From: a virus
IMG/VR virus record: IMGVR_UViG_3300012920_000150
Location: 1 to 31,474 of that record
DNA: 31,474 nucleotides
Direction: 5' to 3' (one strand)
Made by a program: the position numbers and the translations under genes. The notes beneath the pieces were generated by a model that was not told the DNA's origin, searched no databases, and saw only the letters and a program-made list of their open reading frames with translations. Within the stretch, counting starts at the first letter, position 1, and each line of letters starts with the position of its first letter. Of the stretch, positions 16,363-23,848 are shown in pieces.

Positions 16363-17169
16363 CTATTGTATGTTACCGCTACGCCCTAATTTGTTTGTAA
16401 CGGTCTGGCGATATGCTGGATCACTTTCGTATCTGGGATCACTCATGTCTCTTGTGACTTCTGCCCAAGATTCATAAACACCGCCTGTCGAAGTAGTAGC
16501 TTGACCACCAATTAACGATGGGTCTACACCTTCAGCAGCTTGATACCTTGATCTTAATCCTGACACTGCCAGTTGTACCATATCAGTGTCTCCTGAGTCT
16601 ACAGCTCGATCATAAGCAGCTATCTCTTGTGGAGACATATTGTCTGCTGCCCAGTTAATCATTTCGCTGTAAGCTTCTTGCCCGCCTACGCTATCGTAGA
16701 CTGCCTTTTGGTAGTTGTTGACAAGAGCTTCCTGCCCTTGTATCCAACTATCTACCAAACTCTGTGGAAAACCTGCCTCTTCTAACGCACTGTATGCGTC
16801 CTCGGACAAGCCTCCTAATTCGTTATACTCTTGTTGAAAGACATCAAAGTCTAACCCTGAGGCATCGAGTGCTGTCTCAACATCACCTACATCAGTATTT
16901 TCGTCATACTCTACATCTTCATCAACAACTTCATCTTCGTATTCGTATTCTTGTTCTGGCTCATCACCTTGACCTAGTTTTTGTTCTAGGTTGGCGTAAG
17001 CTTCTGCCATATCTTCAACAGAATTAAACTTCTCAGGTAACCACTCAGGACGTTCTCCTTGGTTAGGGTCATTGTTAGCTTCAAGTTGCTCACCCTTTTC
17101 TACCATCTCTTGAACGTACTCTGGTGACTCACCTGTATCTTGGTATGTATTTAAATTCTCTGTACTCAT
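16363..17169 (-). CDS. Capsid assembly scaffolding protein, gp9-like
   Basis: A 268-residue, strongly acidic protein (T7 gp9 is 307). It contains the conserved RPEWLPEKFNSVEDMAEAYANLE segment near residues 40-63, followed by an acidic Asp/Glu/Tyr-rich linker (about residues 70-95) and a helical C-terminal half. The basic end (VTNKLGRSGNIQ) would contact the capsid shell. Scaffold proteins shape the prohead and leave before DNA packaging. It lies directly upstream of the capsid gene and downstream of the Lys-rich protein. An intrinsic terminator follows the stop. Confidence 0.9.
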   Translation of the reverse strand: MSTENLNTYQDTGESPEYVQEMVEKGEQLEANNDPNQGERPEWLPEKFNSVEDMAEAYANLEQKLGQGDEPEQEYEYEDEVVDEDVEYDENTDVGDVETALDASGLDFDVFQQEYNELGGLSEDAYSALEEAGFPQSLVDSWIQGQEALVNNYQKAVYDSVGGQEAYSEMINWAADNMSPQEIAAYDRAVDSGDTDMVQLAVSGLRSRYQAAEGVDPSLIGGQATTSTGGVYESWAEVTRDMSDPRYESDPAYRQTVTNKLGRSGNIQ

Positions 17170-17192
17170 ACTATAGTCTCTTTAGTTTAAAG

Positions 17193-18197
17193 TTAAGGTC
17201 GCTTACCAGTTTTATTCCACTTGTTCATGTACTCTCGTAAGCTTAAGCCAGAAGCCTTCAACTGCTCTCTAGTTACATTAGCTAGTTTCTTGCCTTTATG
17301 CTCAACTGTCTTACTATTGCCTACACCAAATTTACTTTTCTTATATTTTGGATTTATTGGTTTAGGTTTAGGTTTAGGTTTGGGTTTGGGTTTAGGTTTG
17401 GGTTTAGGGTCAGGCTTCTTATTTGCTAGATTAGCCTTCGGGTTTTTAAACTTATACTTTTCCAAACCTTTTTGAGTCTTAAGAACTTTCTTGCTACCTG
17501 CTTCCCTTCTTTCCTTAGAAGACCCTTTAAAATCTCTAGTGTCCCTATTGGTGCTTGCTGCGAAGGCTGCTGGTACACTTGCTGCTCCTGCTACGCCCTT
17601 AATAGTTAAACCTTTTAATCTGTTTCCAAATCTTTTAAGCCTACCTTTTAAACTGGTATCACTTCTATCTATTACGACAGTTTTAGGATTAGGTTTAGCG
17701 TTGGCGGCTTTTTCTTTAGCAGCTTTAGCTCTTGCCTTACCATCTTCAACTACCTTTTTCTTATTAGGAAATGTTTTATTCTCTGCTGCTATTTGACGTT
17801 GCCTAGCAGTTTTCATGTTTTCTCTGATGATTGCCTGACGAGTTTTTACATCTTTCATCTCAGCAGCTTGTTGAGCACGAGTTCCTTGTTTAATACGGCT
17901 CTGTACTTTTGCCTTACTTTCAAGCTTAGCATTGTTTTTATTAGCCTTAGCAATACGCTCTTTCTCTGCTTTACTTGCAGCAGCATCGTGAACTTTCTTT
18001 TGACTAACAGCCTTAGGTTTTGTCTTAGGTCTTCCTCGGCCAGTAGGTTGTTTCTTTGCTGGCTCTTTCATCTTATGCTGTTCAGCTTTTTTCCTAATAT
18101 CTTCTCTTTTTTTAGCGGCTCTGCTTTTCTTCCTTGCTTCAGCTTTCTTTTCTGCTTCTGTCACTGGTTTCTTTCGTAATCTAGGAGCTTTAGCCAT
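17193..18197 (-). CDS. Lysine-rich, histone H1-like protein with Lys-Pro repeat
   Basis: A 334-residue, extremely basic protein placed between portal and scaffold, a position with no counterpart of this kind in T7. Residues 1-165 are Lys/Ala/Arg/Glu-rich helices (such as KKAEARKKSRAAKKRED). A less charged patch follows near residues 195-215 (LTIKGVAGAASVPAAFAAS), then a Lys-Pro run at about residues 260-281 coded by tandem hexamers. The C-terminal end (REQLKASGLSLREYMNKWN) looks like a small folded or docking motif. ATG at 18197 overlaps the portal stop by one base (TAATG). The composition suggests DNA binding, either packaged with the genome or acting in the prohead, but no function is known to me. 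Confidence 0.7.
   Translation of the reverse strand: MAKAPRLRKKPVTEAEKKAEARKKSRAAKKREDIRKKAEQHKMKEPAKKQPTGRGRPKTKPKAVSQKKVHDAAASKAEKERIAKANKNNAKLESKAKVQSRIKQGTRAQQAAEMKDVKTRQAIIRENMKTARQRQIAAENKTFPNKKKVVEDGKARAKAAKEKAANAKPNPKTVVIDRSDTSLKGRLKRFGNRLKGLTIKGVAGAASVPAAFAASTNRDTRDFKGSSKERREAGSKKVLKTQKGLEKYKFKNPKANLANKKPDPKPKPKPKPKPKPKPKPINPKYKKSKFGVGNSKTVEHKGKKLANVTREQLKASGLSLREYMNKWNKTGKRP
17361..17408 (+). repeat. Tandem hexamer repeat TTTRGG (eight units)
   Basis: Eight consecutive six-base units, TTTAGG or TTTGGG, lie on the plus strand. Read on the minus strand they code Pro-Lys pairs (CCT/CCC AAA) in the Lys-rich protein. Runs of GG or GGG spaced by TTT on the template strand could fold as a G-quadruplex and are prone to copy-number slippage. 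The look is telomere-like, but the repeat is coding. Confidence 0.9.
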
Positions 18198-19759
18198 TAT
18201 TCTTCCTCGCCTTGTTGCTGCATCATCCCAGACTCGACCGCACCTTTAACGGCAGGGGCTACGCCCTTCTCGGCAAGTTTCATCATCTGTTGTTGTTGCA
18301 TCATTTGTTGTTGTTGCTGTTGCTCAGCCTGTAGTTCTTCAGGTGTTTTAATCAAACCTAAAGTATCAATACCTAAAGAAGCACCTAAGCGATCAATGTA
18401 ATCATCTACATTTAACTGCTGTGCTATTACTTGTTGACCAAGCGGTTGTAAGTATTGGAGGAACGCTGACAACTTGTTTAAGTCTTGCCCACGACCAAGG
18501 GCTTCTAAGCCTGTTACTATCTGAGGCTTGAGAGTGTCCTTAGGGAACTTAGGCATCTTCTTCTCATCTTGCAATTTAGCGAGTAGCAAGTTTACAAGGG
18601 GAAGTTGAAACTCTTGGGAGAGTACAGAGTAGATACCACCGAGAGCAGTTTCTAACTCTTGAGCCATGTAGCGCACTTCTTCTGCTGTTACTCGTTCAGC
18701 TTGACGCTGGACTGAGCTATTAAGTAAGAAGGCAAACGACAAACGCTCTGAAATTTTTTGCATAGTTTCTTGGGCAACTCGGAAGTCGTTAAACTTATTA
18801 GCCTGTAGTGTTGTCACATCGTTAGCATCACCTGAGATGATACCACCGTTAGGGCTGTCAGCAATGTTGCGTATCTTGGTTGTACCGTTAGGTCTAACTA
18901 AGAATAATAATTTAGCACTAGCTGCACTGCCTTCCACGATTGCACGAGTTAAAGCTTCAAGAGATTTTAAGTCACCTATTATCTCTTCGCAATATGAACG
19001 ACCGTAGTCGCTACCATCGACAGCTATAAATCGCAAAGGCATCCATGGAAGTTTGTCTTCTGGATAAGATCCTAGCGACTTAGGTATGACAATACCTTTG
19101 ACTTCTTGATGAATAGTAAACTTCTTGCCATCACGCTTTACGCAAGTATATAAGTCACATTCTTTTTTATCTACTGTTTCTTGATACTCAGGGCTTTCTA
19201 ACAAAGCTTCTTGGACTTCTTTGGGAAGAGCATCATAAGCAATCGTTTCTTTAGTAATGATCTTAAGAACACTGCCCATTGTATCTCGGCTGACAACGTA
19301 ACGATCAAGTCTAAATACCTTCATGCCTCCATTCTTTGGCATATGTACAAGAGCATTGCCTGATACGATAAGCTGCTTAAGAGCCTCGAATGTCGGTACT
19401 CGTATCGCTTTAGTTTCTATAACTTGAGCAGCGCTACGTTCAATCCTTCCTAAAGCTTCTTCAGCTTTACCACGCCCTTCTGCACCTAACTCAATGAGAT
19501 TATAATCATCAATGGTTAAGCGGAAGAATGGGCTGTTAGGTGGGAGGAGAGTCATTAGCAGCTTAGAGGCAAGGTTGTTTACACCTCTTGCCCCTACTGC
19601 TTGATAAGGAGTGTCGTACTGGCTAGTCCCATTATGACCTTCAGGAGGCATTAGTGTTGGGATAGTTAATTCAGCACAAGCTCTTGCTCGTGTCAGAAAC
19701 GCATCACGATCTGCCGCCATGTGTTCATAAGCTTTGGCTATACCTTGATCGTTATTCAT
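18197..19759 (-). CDS. Portal (head-tail connector) protein, gp8-like
   Basis: At 520 residues it is close to T7 gp8 (536). Family landmarks are the N-terminal ACAELTIPTLMPPEGH motif, GARGVNNLASKLLMTLLPPN near residues 57-76, FRLTIDD, and the long helical region with AERVTAEEVRYMAQELE. The C-terminal tail is Gln/Met-rich (QQQQQMMQQQQMM) and acidic at the end (QQGEEE). The dodecameric ring is the DNA entry and exit gate and nucleates the head. It follows two small genes and starts the main structural run; its stop overlaps the ATG of the Lys-rich protein. Confidence 0.95.
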   Translation of the reverse strand: MNNDQGIAKAYEHMAADRDAFLTRARACAELTIPTLMPPEGHNGTSQYDTPYQAVGARGVNNLASKLLMTLLPPNSPFFRLTIDDYNLIELGAEGRGKAEEALGRIERSAAQVIETKAIRVPTFEALKQLIVSGNALVHMPKNGGMKVFRLDRYVVSRDTMGSVLKIITKETIAYDALPKEVQEALLESPEYQETVDKKECDLYTCVKRDGKKFTIHQEVKGIVIPKSLGSYPEDKLPWMPLRFIAVDGSDYGRSYCEEIIGDLKSLEALTRAIVEGSAASAKLLFLVRPNGTTKIRNIADSPNGGIISGDANDVTTLQANKFNDFRVAQETMQKISERLSFAFLLNSSVQRQAERVTAEEVRYMAQELETALGGIYSVLSQEFQLPLVNLLLAKLQDEKKMPKFPKDTLKPQIVTGLEALGRGQDLNKLSAFLQYLQPLGQQVIAQQLNVDDYIDRLGASLGIDTLGLIKTPEELQAEQQQQQQMMQQQQMMKLAEKGVAPAVKGAVESGMMQQQGEEE

Positions 19760-19769
19760 AGGTTAATCC

Positions 19770-19982
19770 TTAGTATTTACTTGCTATGTTTAAGCCTGTA
19801 TTTATTTTCTTTTTTGTAGGTTTAGCTGCTTGAGCTATTCCTAAGTCTCCAGCCTTTTTTGCCATACTACCACCAAAGGGGGTAGAGCCAGACTTAATTG
19901 CGCTGCCTAGCGCACTATCTGATACTTTAACCTTGGCTTTTCTTTTTCTCATTTCATTTGCTGCTAATCCTACCATACACAT
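19770..19982 (-). CDS. Small MCM-start protein upstream of portal (70 aa)
   Basis: A 70-residue basic protein starting MCMVGLAANEMRKRK and ending KKKINTGLNIASKY, with Gly/Ser/Ala-rich middle segments. The frame also allows a GTG at 19994, but the ATG at 19982 has GAGG seven bases upstream and matches the start of the preceding gene (ATTATGTGTATG in both), so it is preferred. Small MC-start proteins just before the portal are usual in marine T7-like phages and are thought to be virion or assembly proteins; this is recollection of synteny, not proof. The portal gene follows ten bases later. Confidence 0.6.
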   Translation of the reverse strand: MCMVGLAANEMRKRKAKVKVSDSALGSAIKSGSTPFGGSMAKKAGDLGIAQAAKPTKKKINTGLNIASKY

Positions 19983-19990
19983 AATAAACC

Positions 19991-20203
19991 TCACGCTACC
20001 TTATTAATTGTCAAGCCTGAGCCTTTTGACGAGGATGCTACTTGAACACCTGAACCTCTTCGGAGCTTCTTCTTACCCAAGCGTTTCTTCTTCATCTGTG
20101 TAGCGGTAGAGTCTACAGCATTCTCGATTTCATCAGGGGCTTGGTTGGGTGTTGGGGCGGGGGCTGGTGGTTTAGGAGCTTTGGGAGTACTTGGCATACA
20201 CAT
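19991..20203 (-). CDS. Small MCM-start Pro-rich basic protein (70 aa)
   Basis: A 70-residue protein beginning MCMPSTPKAPKPPAPAPTP, followed by an acidic patch (APDEIENAVD), a very basic segment (MKKKRLGKKKLRRGSG) and the end GSGLTINKVA. It and its downstream neighbour have the same length, the same first three residues and similar ends, so they may be distant paralogues. ATGs at 20218, 20215, 20203 and 20197 are all in frame; 20203 is chosen by analogy with the neighbour. The gene overlaps the end of the upstream small gene by about 30 bases. A head or tail assembly role is likely from context only. Confidence 0.6.
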   Translation of the reverse strand: MCMPSTPKAPKPPAPAPTPNQAPDEIENAVDSTATQMKKKRLGKKKLRRGSGVQVASSSKGSGLTINKVA

Positions 20204-20384
20204 AATTTTTCTCATCATTTGTTTGTGCGTCCTCGTACATAAACTCCATACGTTCGATGACGGATTGTTGACCCTGTAAGTAGGCTATATGTTCGGGAGT
20301 TTGACCTACTTTAGTGGGTAATTTGTTGGGGTAAATCCCCTTAAAATGCTCTAATAATTCTTTAGATATATAGAATTTTTTCAT
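20172..20384 (-). CDS. Hypothetical protein (70 aa), first gene of the late block
   Basis: A 70-residue protein starting MKKFYISKELLEHFKGIYP, with a central VGQTPEHIAYLQGQQSVIERM stretch and an acidic, polar end. I do not recognise a named domain. The TPEHIAYLQGQQSVI pattern is familiar from small phage proteins of unknown function near the portal. The frame extends to 20432, but that would run through the promoter motif at 20398-20411. The ATG at 20384 is therefore chosen; it is about 13 bases after the motif and has AGAGAAAC as a weak ribosome site. It is the first gene behind the candidate late promoter. Confidence 0.6.
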   Translation of the reverse strand: MKKFYISKELLEHFKGIYPNKLPTKVGQTPEHIAYLQGQQSVIERMEFMYEDAQTNDEKNYVYAKYSQSS

Positions 20385-20394
20385 AGTTGTTTCT

Positions 20395-20414
20395 CTAATA
20401 CTGCACCTTTTAAA
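20395..20414 (-). promoter_or_regulatory. Candidate phage RNA polymerase promoter (late genes)
   Basis: On the minus strand AAAAGGTGCAGTAT occupies 20411-20398, followed by TAGAG. The same 14 bases occur in the other main intergenic gap, before SSB. The form recalls the SP6 promoter (AGGTGACACTATAG) and the core of T7-type promoters ending in TATAG. It would start transcripts about 12 bases before the first late gene. Exact recurrence in two non-coding gaps at module boundaries is the main support. Confidence 0.6.
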
Positions 20415-20461
20415 CTCTGTTAATAAAATCAAGGACTTATAGGAAAGTGTAACCAGACGTT

Positions 20462-20507
20462 AGCGATGATATGGAGGCAGGTTATTACCTCCAATATCAC
20501 TATCGCT
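20462..20507 (-). other. Imperfect hairpin between RNR and late genes
   Basis: AGCGAT-x-GATATGGAGG and CCTCCAATATC-x-ATCGCT form a long imperfect stem (inner ten-pair arm with one bulge, outer six-pair arm) around a ten-base loop, starting seven bases after the RNR stop. No T-run follows on the minus strand, so it is a poor intrinsic terminator. An RNase III site or an mRNA-end stabiliser is more likely. The rest of the gap 20412-20513 holds nothing else recognised. Confidence 0.55.
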
Positions 20508-20513
20508 TTAGCC

Positions 20514-22424
20514 TTAGATTTCACACTGACCAGCTACACAAGCTAATTCCTGTGTCCCTGTCGTGGTGTCTTCTTTCTCAAACTCACCTAGTTTATCCCA
20601 CTCAATATCTGAGGGCATTTCTAGCTTGAGCTTATTGTACGTTTCTTCATCAATAGCCTCGTAAGGGGCTTGCTGATAGACGTGATCAGTGCGGGGTAGA
20701 AAGCTAATACCTGAGCAGCTATCCAACCTGTCCCATAACCATTGACCTGCTGCTAGGAACTCAGCATCAGAATAGTAAATAGTTACACTTGGCTTATGCT
20801 CACACCAGTTGTCCTGATAGACCTCCCACAGATCAAGCTGTGTCTGTACGTTCAGCTCGTCAACACTGACAGCACCGACAGGAGCTTTGATGGGGAACGA
20901 GAACACATAGTTCTCATTGTTCATTACATCCTTCTCCCAAGGTACTCCAGCATTCTTAAGAAACGCTGAGATAGGGTCTTTCCCATCTGAACGTACTCGT
21001 CTGATGTAGTACGGAGAGAACCTAGCGTGTATGCCTGACGCACTATCCACTAACTGACTAACTGTACCTGATGGTTTCACACAAGTAATAGCTGTTGACT
21101 GATTAACACCTAAGTCATTCGCCCATCGCTTGTTAGTGTCAATCGCTACCTGCTTGAGCCTAAGTAATATATCACTGAGTATAGGCTGGTTAGGATGATC
21201 AAACCATGTACCACTTGTCTGCTTACCTGAGAGTACCGAGTGATCCATGATGCCTGTCATGCTGACACCAAGTAGACACTCCTCTGCTGTGTTCTTCTTC
21301 CAGACAGATCGCACGTAGCGGAAGTCAGTTAAGGTAGACTGTAGTGTTCCTAGTATGGTAGCAATCTCAACCTTACGTTTTAAATCATCAAAGTTATCTG
21401 TTGCTCGTACCACTACTTCGGATAAGTTACATACCTGAGCTGACCTTAAGATGATCTCAGAGCAAGGGTTAGTCCCAAACGCATGATCTACTTCTCTCCG
21501 TCCACTCTTCTCTGCTTGTTTCTTTGCAGCACTCCTAGAGAAGATACCACGCTCACCAGCCTTAGACTTATAGAGAGCAGTCCACTCTTCCAAGAAGGTT
21601 TCAAAGTCTGGCTTGTCTGTGTAAACAGCGCTGTTATTAGCAAGCGCCCTTTGTGTATCAACTTCCCACCAATTACCAGACTTAGCATGACGCATCCGAT
21701 CATCACTAAGGTTAGACAAACTAATAAGCGCAGACCTACGGACACCACCAACGACAACAATCTCTGCAATCTTGCATACAATATCATGACATTCTAAGCT
21801 AGTAAGCTTCCTCCCAGCAGCAGATTTAAAAGTGGCAACAGTGAAATTAAACAAAGCAACAAGAGGATCAGCTCCAGAGCTACGTCCTCCGAAGGTCTTA
21901 AGCCTTTCACCTTTTTGACGAAGGCGGCTAATATCCCACGAAGGTATCTGACCCGAATACAAAAGGCTAACCAGCTCACGAAAAGCCTTAGCCCAACCGA
22001 TTTTAGAGTCTTGTACAATGATTGTAGTATCTGTTTCATGGAACTCTTCTGCTACCTCTGGTAATTTGTTTACTGATTGCCGTTCTACTGAGAATCCTAC
22101 ACCTGTACCACACATCAGGACATAGAGTATCTCATCGAACACCCTAATATTATCTACTGCTACATACGAACAGTTAAAACCAGCCATGTTATCTCGGTCT
22201 AGTGCCTTACCTGCCGTCATCAAACAGCGCATGGATGGCATGACATCTTGATTGTAGATGGCCTTGTATAACATCTCGCTTGTATCATAATCTATCTGAC
22301 CTCTAGCAACCCAGAAGTCTGTGTAACGTCTTACGGTTTCTGCCCAAGTCTCTCGTCTGTTATCTTCTTCTCGCCAACGAGCGTACCGTGACTTGTGTAT
22401 GTATTGTTGATATGAATCCATCAT
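20514..22424 (-). CDS. Ribonucleotide reductase, class II (adenosylcobalamin-dependent), monomeric type
   Basis: This 636-residue enzyme reduces ribonucleotides to deoxyribonucleotides for phage DNA synthesis. The thiyl-radical loop is visible as NPCSEI (Cys321, Glu323). The redox pair is Cys85 (GFNCSYV) and Cys332 (QVCNLSE), and the C-terminal shuttle pair is CVAGQC (Cys629, Cys634). No class I small subunit or class III activase is nearby, and the length and motif spacing fit the monomeric RTPR-like class II enzymes found in marine podoviruses. The enzyme then needs host B12. ATG at 22424 follows GGTGAT and overlaps the MazG-like stop (ATGA). It closes the nucleotide-metabolism block. Confidence 0.9.
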   Translation of the reverse strand: MMDSYQQYIHKSRYARWREEDNRRETWAETVRRYTDFWVARGQIDYDTSEMLYKAIYNQDVMPSMRCLMTAGKALDRDNMAGFNCSYVAVDNIRVFDEILYVLMCGTGVGFSVERQSVNKLPEVAEEFHETDTTIIVQDSKIGWAKAFRELVSLLYSGQIPSWDISRLRQKGERLKTFGGRSSGADPLVALFNFTVATFKSAAGRKLTSLECHDIVCKIAEIVVVGGVRRSALISLSNLSDDRMRHAKSGNWWEVDTQRALANNSAVYTDKPDFETFLEEWTALYKSKAGERGIFSRSAAKKQAEKSGRREVDHAFGTNPCSEIILRSAQVCNLSEVVVRATDNFDDLKRKVEIATILGTLQSTLTDFRYVRSVWKKNTAEECLLGVSMTGIMDHSVLSGKQTSGTWFDHPNQPILSDILLRLKQVAIDTNKRWANDLGVNQSTAITCVKPSGTVSQLVDSASGIHARFSPYYIRRVRSDGKDPISAFLKNAGVPWEKDVMNNENYVFSFPIKAPVGAVSVDELNVQTQLDLWEVYQDNWCEHKPSVTIYYSDAEFLAAGQWLWDRLDSCSGISFLPRTDHVYQQAPYEAIDEETYNKLKLEMPSDIEWDKLGEFEKEDTTTGTQELACVAGQCEI

Positions 22425-22774
22425 CGTTTATCACCAGACCCTTTCAGTGTTCCCCTCTTTTGACGAGATAAAAGTTTGTCAAGATTGTTAAAGGCTACAT
22501 CACTTAAGTTTATACCAAGCCTGTCTGCTAAGACTGCTAAGTACCAGAACACATCACCTATCTCTCCTGCCATGTCCTCTTTGAAGTTGGCTGGTTCACC
22601 ATCTCTTATTTTCTTTTTCAATTTACCAGCTACCTCACCTGCCTCAGAGCAAAGACCTAGAGCGAGGTACTCTAGGGCTTGGTCTTCGGGGAAGATAGCT
22701 GTTAAGTTACACTTGCTTTGATAGTAGTCAAAGCCCTCAAACATTCCGTTGAGGTAATCATAATTCATTTCCAT
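22421..22774 (-). CDS. MazG-like nucleotide pyrophosphohydrolase
   Basis: From ATG at 22774 it encodes 117 residues with the MazG-type metal-binding helices: SEAGEVAGKLKKKIRDG at about residues 42-58 and MAGEIGDVFWYLAVLADRLG at about residues 68-87 (the E-x-x-E plus E-x-x-D pattern). Such proteins hydrolyse NTPs or dNTPs to monophosphates; in marine phages they are thought to tune host nucleotide or alarmone pools. An upstream GTG (22783) is in frame, but the ATG overlaps the preceding stop (TAATG). Its stop overlaps the RNR start, tying it to the same metabolic task. Confidence 0.85.
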   Translation of the reverse strand: MEMNYDYLNGMFEGFDYYQSKCNLTAIFPEDQALEYLALGLCSEAGEVAGKLKKKIRDGEPANFKEDMAGEIGDVFWYLAVLADRLGINLSDVAFNNLDKLLSRQKRGTLKGSGDKR

Positions 22775-22887
22775 TATTCCCACTCCCCTTGATGCTCAGT
22801 GCATAGTTTTATAAAACAATCCATACACACAGAAAGCTCTTCGTACTTTTCTACCTGTTCTTTTTCATTACACGCTTCGCACTTCAT
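22774..22887 (-). CDS. Minimal Cys4 zinc-ribbon-like protein (37 aa)
   Basis: A short gene of 37 codons beginning MKCEACNEKEQVEKYEELS and including VCMDCFIKLC. Two CxxC knuckles (KCEAC and VCMDC) suit one zinc ion, and the rest is acidic. The start and stop both form TAATG overlaps with the neighbouring DUF3310 and MazG-like genes, which strongly supports real translation. The size is near the minimum for a zinc ribbon or rubredoxin-like knuckle. It could be a protein or nucleic-acid contact module; its function is unknown. Confidence 0.6.
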   Translation of the reverse strand: MKCEACNEKEQVEKYEELSVCMDCFIKLCTEHQGEWE

Positions 22888-23132
22888 TACCAGTTAACCC
22901 CTTTTGTCTTTTCCATTAATTCAATCATTTTGTTTAGATACCAAATTGCTTTGCGAGCATCCTCAATAGGCTTGCCCTTTTCCCACAACCTAGAGCCTGT
23001 GTATTTAATCACATTACCGTGACAGTATGAGATAGCCTCATAGTCACCTAACACATCAACGATGTAATCAATGGTTTCTATCTCGCCTTTGTTATAGTGA
23101 GGGGGTTCGTTTACTAAATCTACGCTGCCCAT
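22887..23132 (-). CDS. DUF3310 (SaV-like) small protein
   Basis: An 81-residue protein with the DUF3310 pattern: NEPPHYNKGEIETIDYI at the start, GNVIKYTGRLW-like text in the middle (YCHGNVIKYTGSRLWEKGK) and DARKAIWYLNKMIEL at the end. The domain is widespread in phages and is found in T7 gp1.7, a nucleotide kinase, but the isolated domain has no proven activity. Its place beside MazG, RNR and exonuclease suits nucleotide metabolism. It overlaps the exonuclease end by 13 bases and its stop overlaps the next ATG. Confidence 0.8.
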   Translation of the reverse strand: MGSVDLVNEPPHYNKGEIETIDYIVDVLGDYEAISYCHGNVIKYTGSRLWEKGKPIEDARKAIWYLNKMIELMEKTKGVNW

Positions 23133-23848
23133 AACTTCACCTCCTTTGTCTCGAAGTTGTACTCTCCGTTACGTAGGATACGTGCGAGCCTTGCGTTCTC
23201 GATTGCGACTTCTTCACTGAGGCCATGCTTTTCAAAAGTTTTAACAACAGTTTCCCATGTTGATCCATGTTGTTCTAGTATTCGATCAGCTTTAACTTTA
23301 CCTACAGTGGGACAACCCTTGTAGTTATCAATGGAGTCACCTATCAAGGTTTGGGAAAAGAAATGATAATCGGCTTCATCCTCTAACACCTCTACAACCT
23401 TACCATCAATCAAGTGATAAGCAGGGATAGTGAGCAAGTCTTTATCAGCAGACCAGATAACTGTGTTGGCATCACCACTACCTAAAATTCCAAGTAGGTC
23501 GTCAGCCTCCAGCTTATCCTCAGAACGGCCATTGTACTTTTCCGTCAAATATTTTTTAGCAAAATTTAGGAGCATGGGTTTGCGTGTACCAGCTCTGTTC
23601 TTCTTGTAGTACGGAGCTACATCTTTACGATATAACTTGTCGCCAGACAAACAGGTTATAACTTTAGTACACATGGACTGCTCAATGATTTTAGACATGA
23701 ACTCTTCTATCCCACCAATGACATCTTTCTCATGGGCGTGGAGTGTCCATAAACCATCTCCCCAATCTATAGGAGTTTCAGCGATGGTAGCTGCTTTGTA
23801 TGCAACGATGTCCCCATCGACTAATAGTGTTCTATCTATCATCTTCAT
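23120..23848 (-). CDS. 5'-3' exonuclease, T7 gp6-like (FEN/PIN fold)
   Basis: This 242-residue protein (T7 gp6 is 300) has the FEN-type acidic residues in DGDIVAYKAA (near residue 12), EADDLLG (about residue 113) and SADKDL (about residue 134). It also has the helix-hairpin-helix-like GDSIDNYKGCPTVGKVKA at about residues 169-186. In T7, gp6 removes RNA primers and degrades host DNA for reuse. It follows DNA polymerase and two small genes, as gp6 follows gp5. ATG at 23848 overlaps the end of the membrane protein gene; a second ATG two codons later is possible. Confidence 0.9.
   Translation of the reverse strand: MKMIDRTLLVDGDIVAYKAATIAETPIDWGDGLWTLHAHEKDVIGGIEEFMSKIIEQSMCTKVITCLSGDKLYRKDVAPYYKKNRAGTRKPMLLNFAKKYLTEKYNGRSEDKLEADDLLGILGSGDANTVIWSADKDLLTIPAYHLIDGKVVEVLEDEADYHFFSQTLIGDSIDNYKGCPTVGKVKADRILEQHGSTWETVVKTFEKHGLSEEVAIENARLARILRNGEYNFETKEVKLWAA

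Noticed and set aside
17160-17192. GAGACTATAGT before the scaffold gene looks like the T7 promoter core CACTATAG
   Set aside because: The upstream half does not match the motif found twice in this window, and the site touches the start codon.
17355-17414. Telomere or CRISPR-like repeat
   Set aside because: The repeat is a coding Pro-Lys run without spacers; it is not an array or chromosome end.
17491-18179. Plus-strand open frames of 101 and 128 codons
   Set aside because: They lie opposite the Lys-rich gene; their Leu/Phe/Ser-rich text mirrors Lys codons on the other strand, and no ribosome site supports them.
21488-22039. Minus-strand frames of 99 and 81 codons inside the RNR gene
   Set aside because: They overlap the conserved RNR coding frame fully and show no protein family features.
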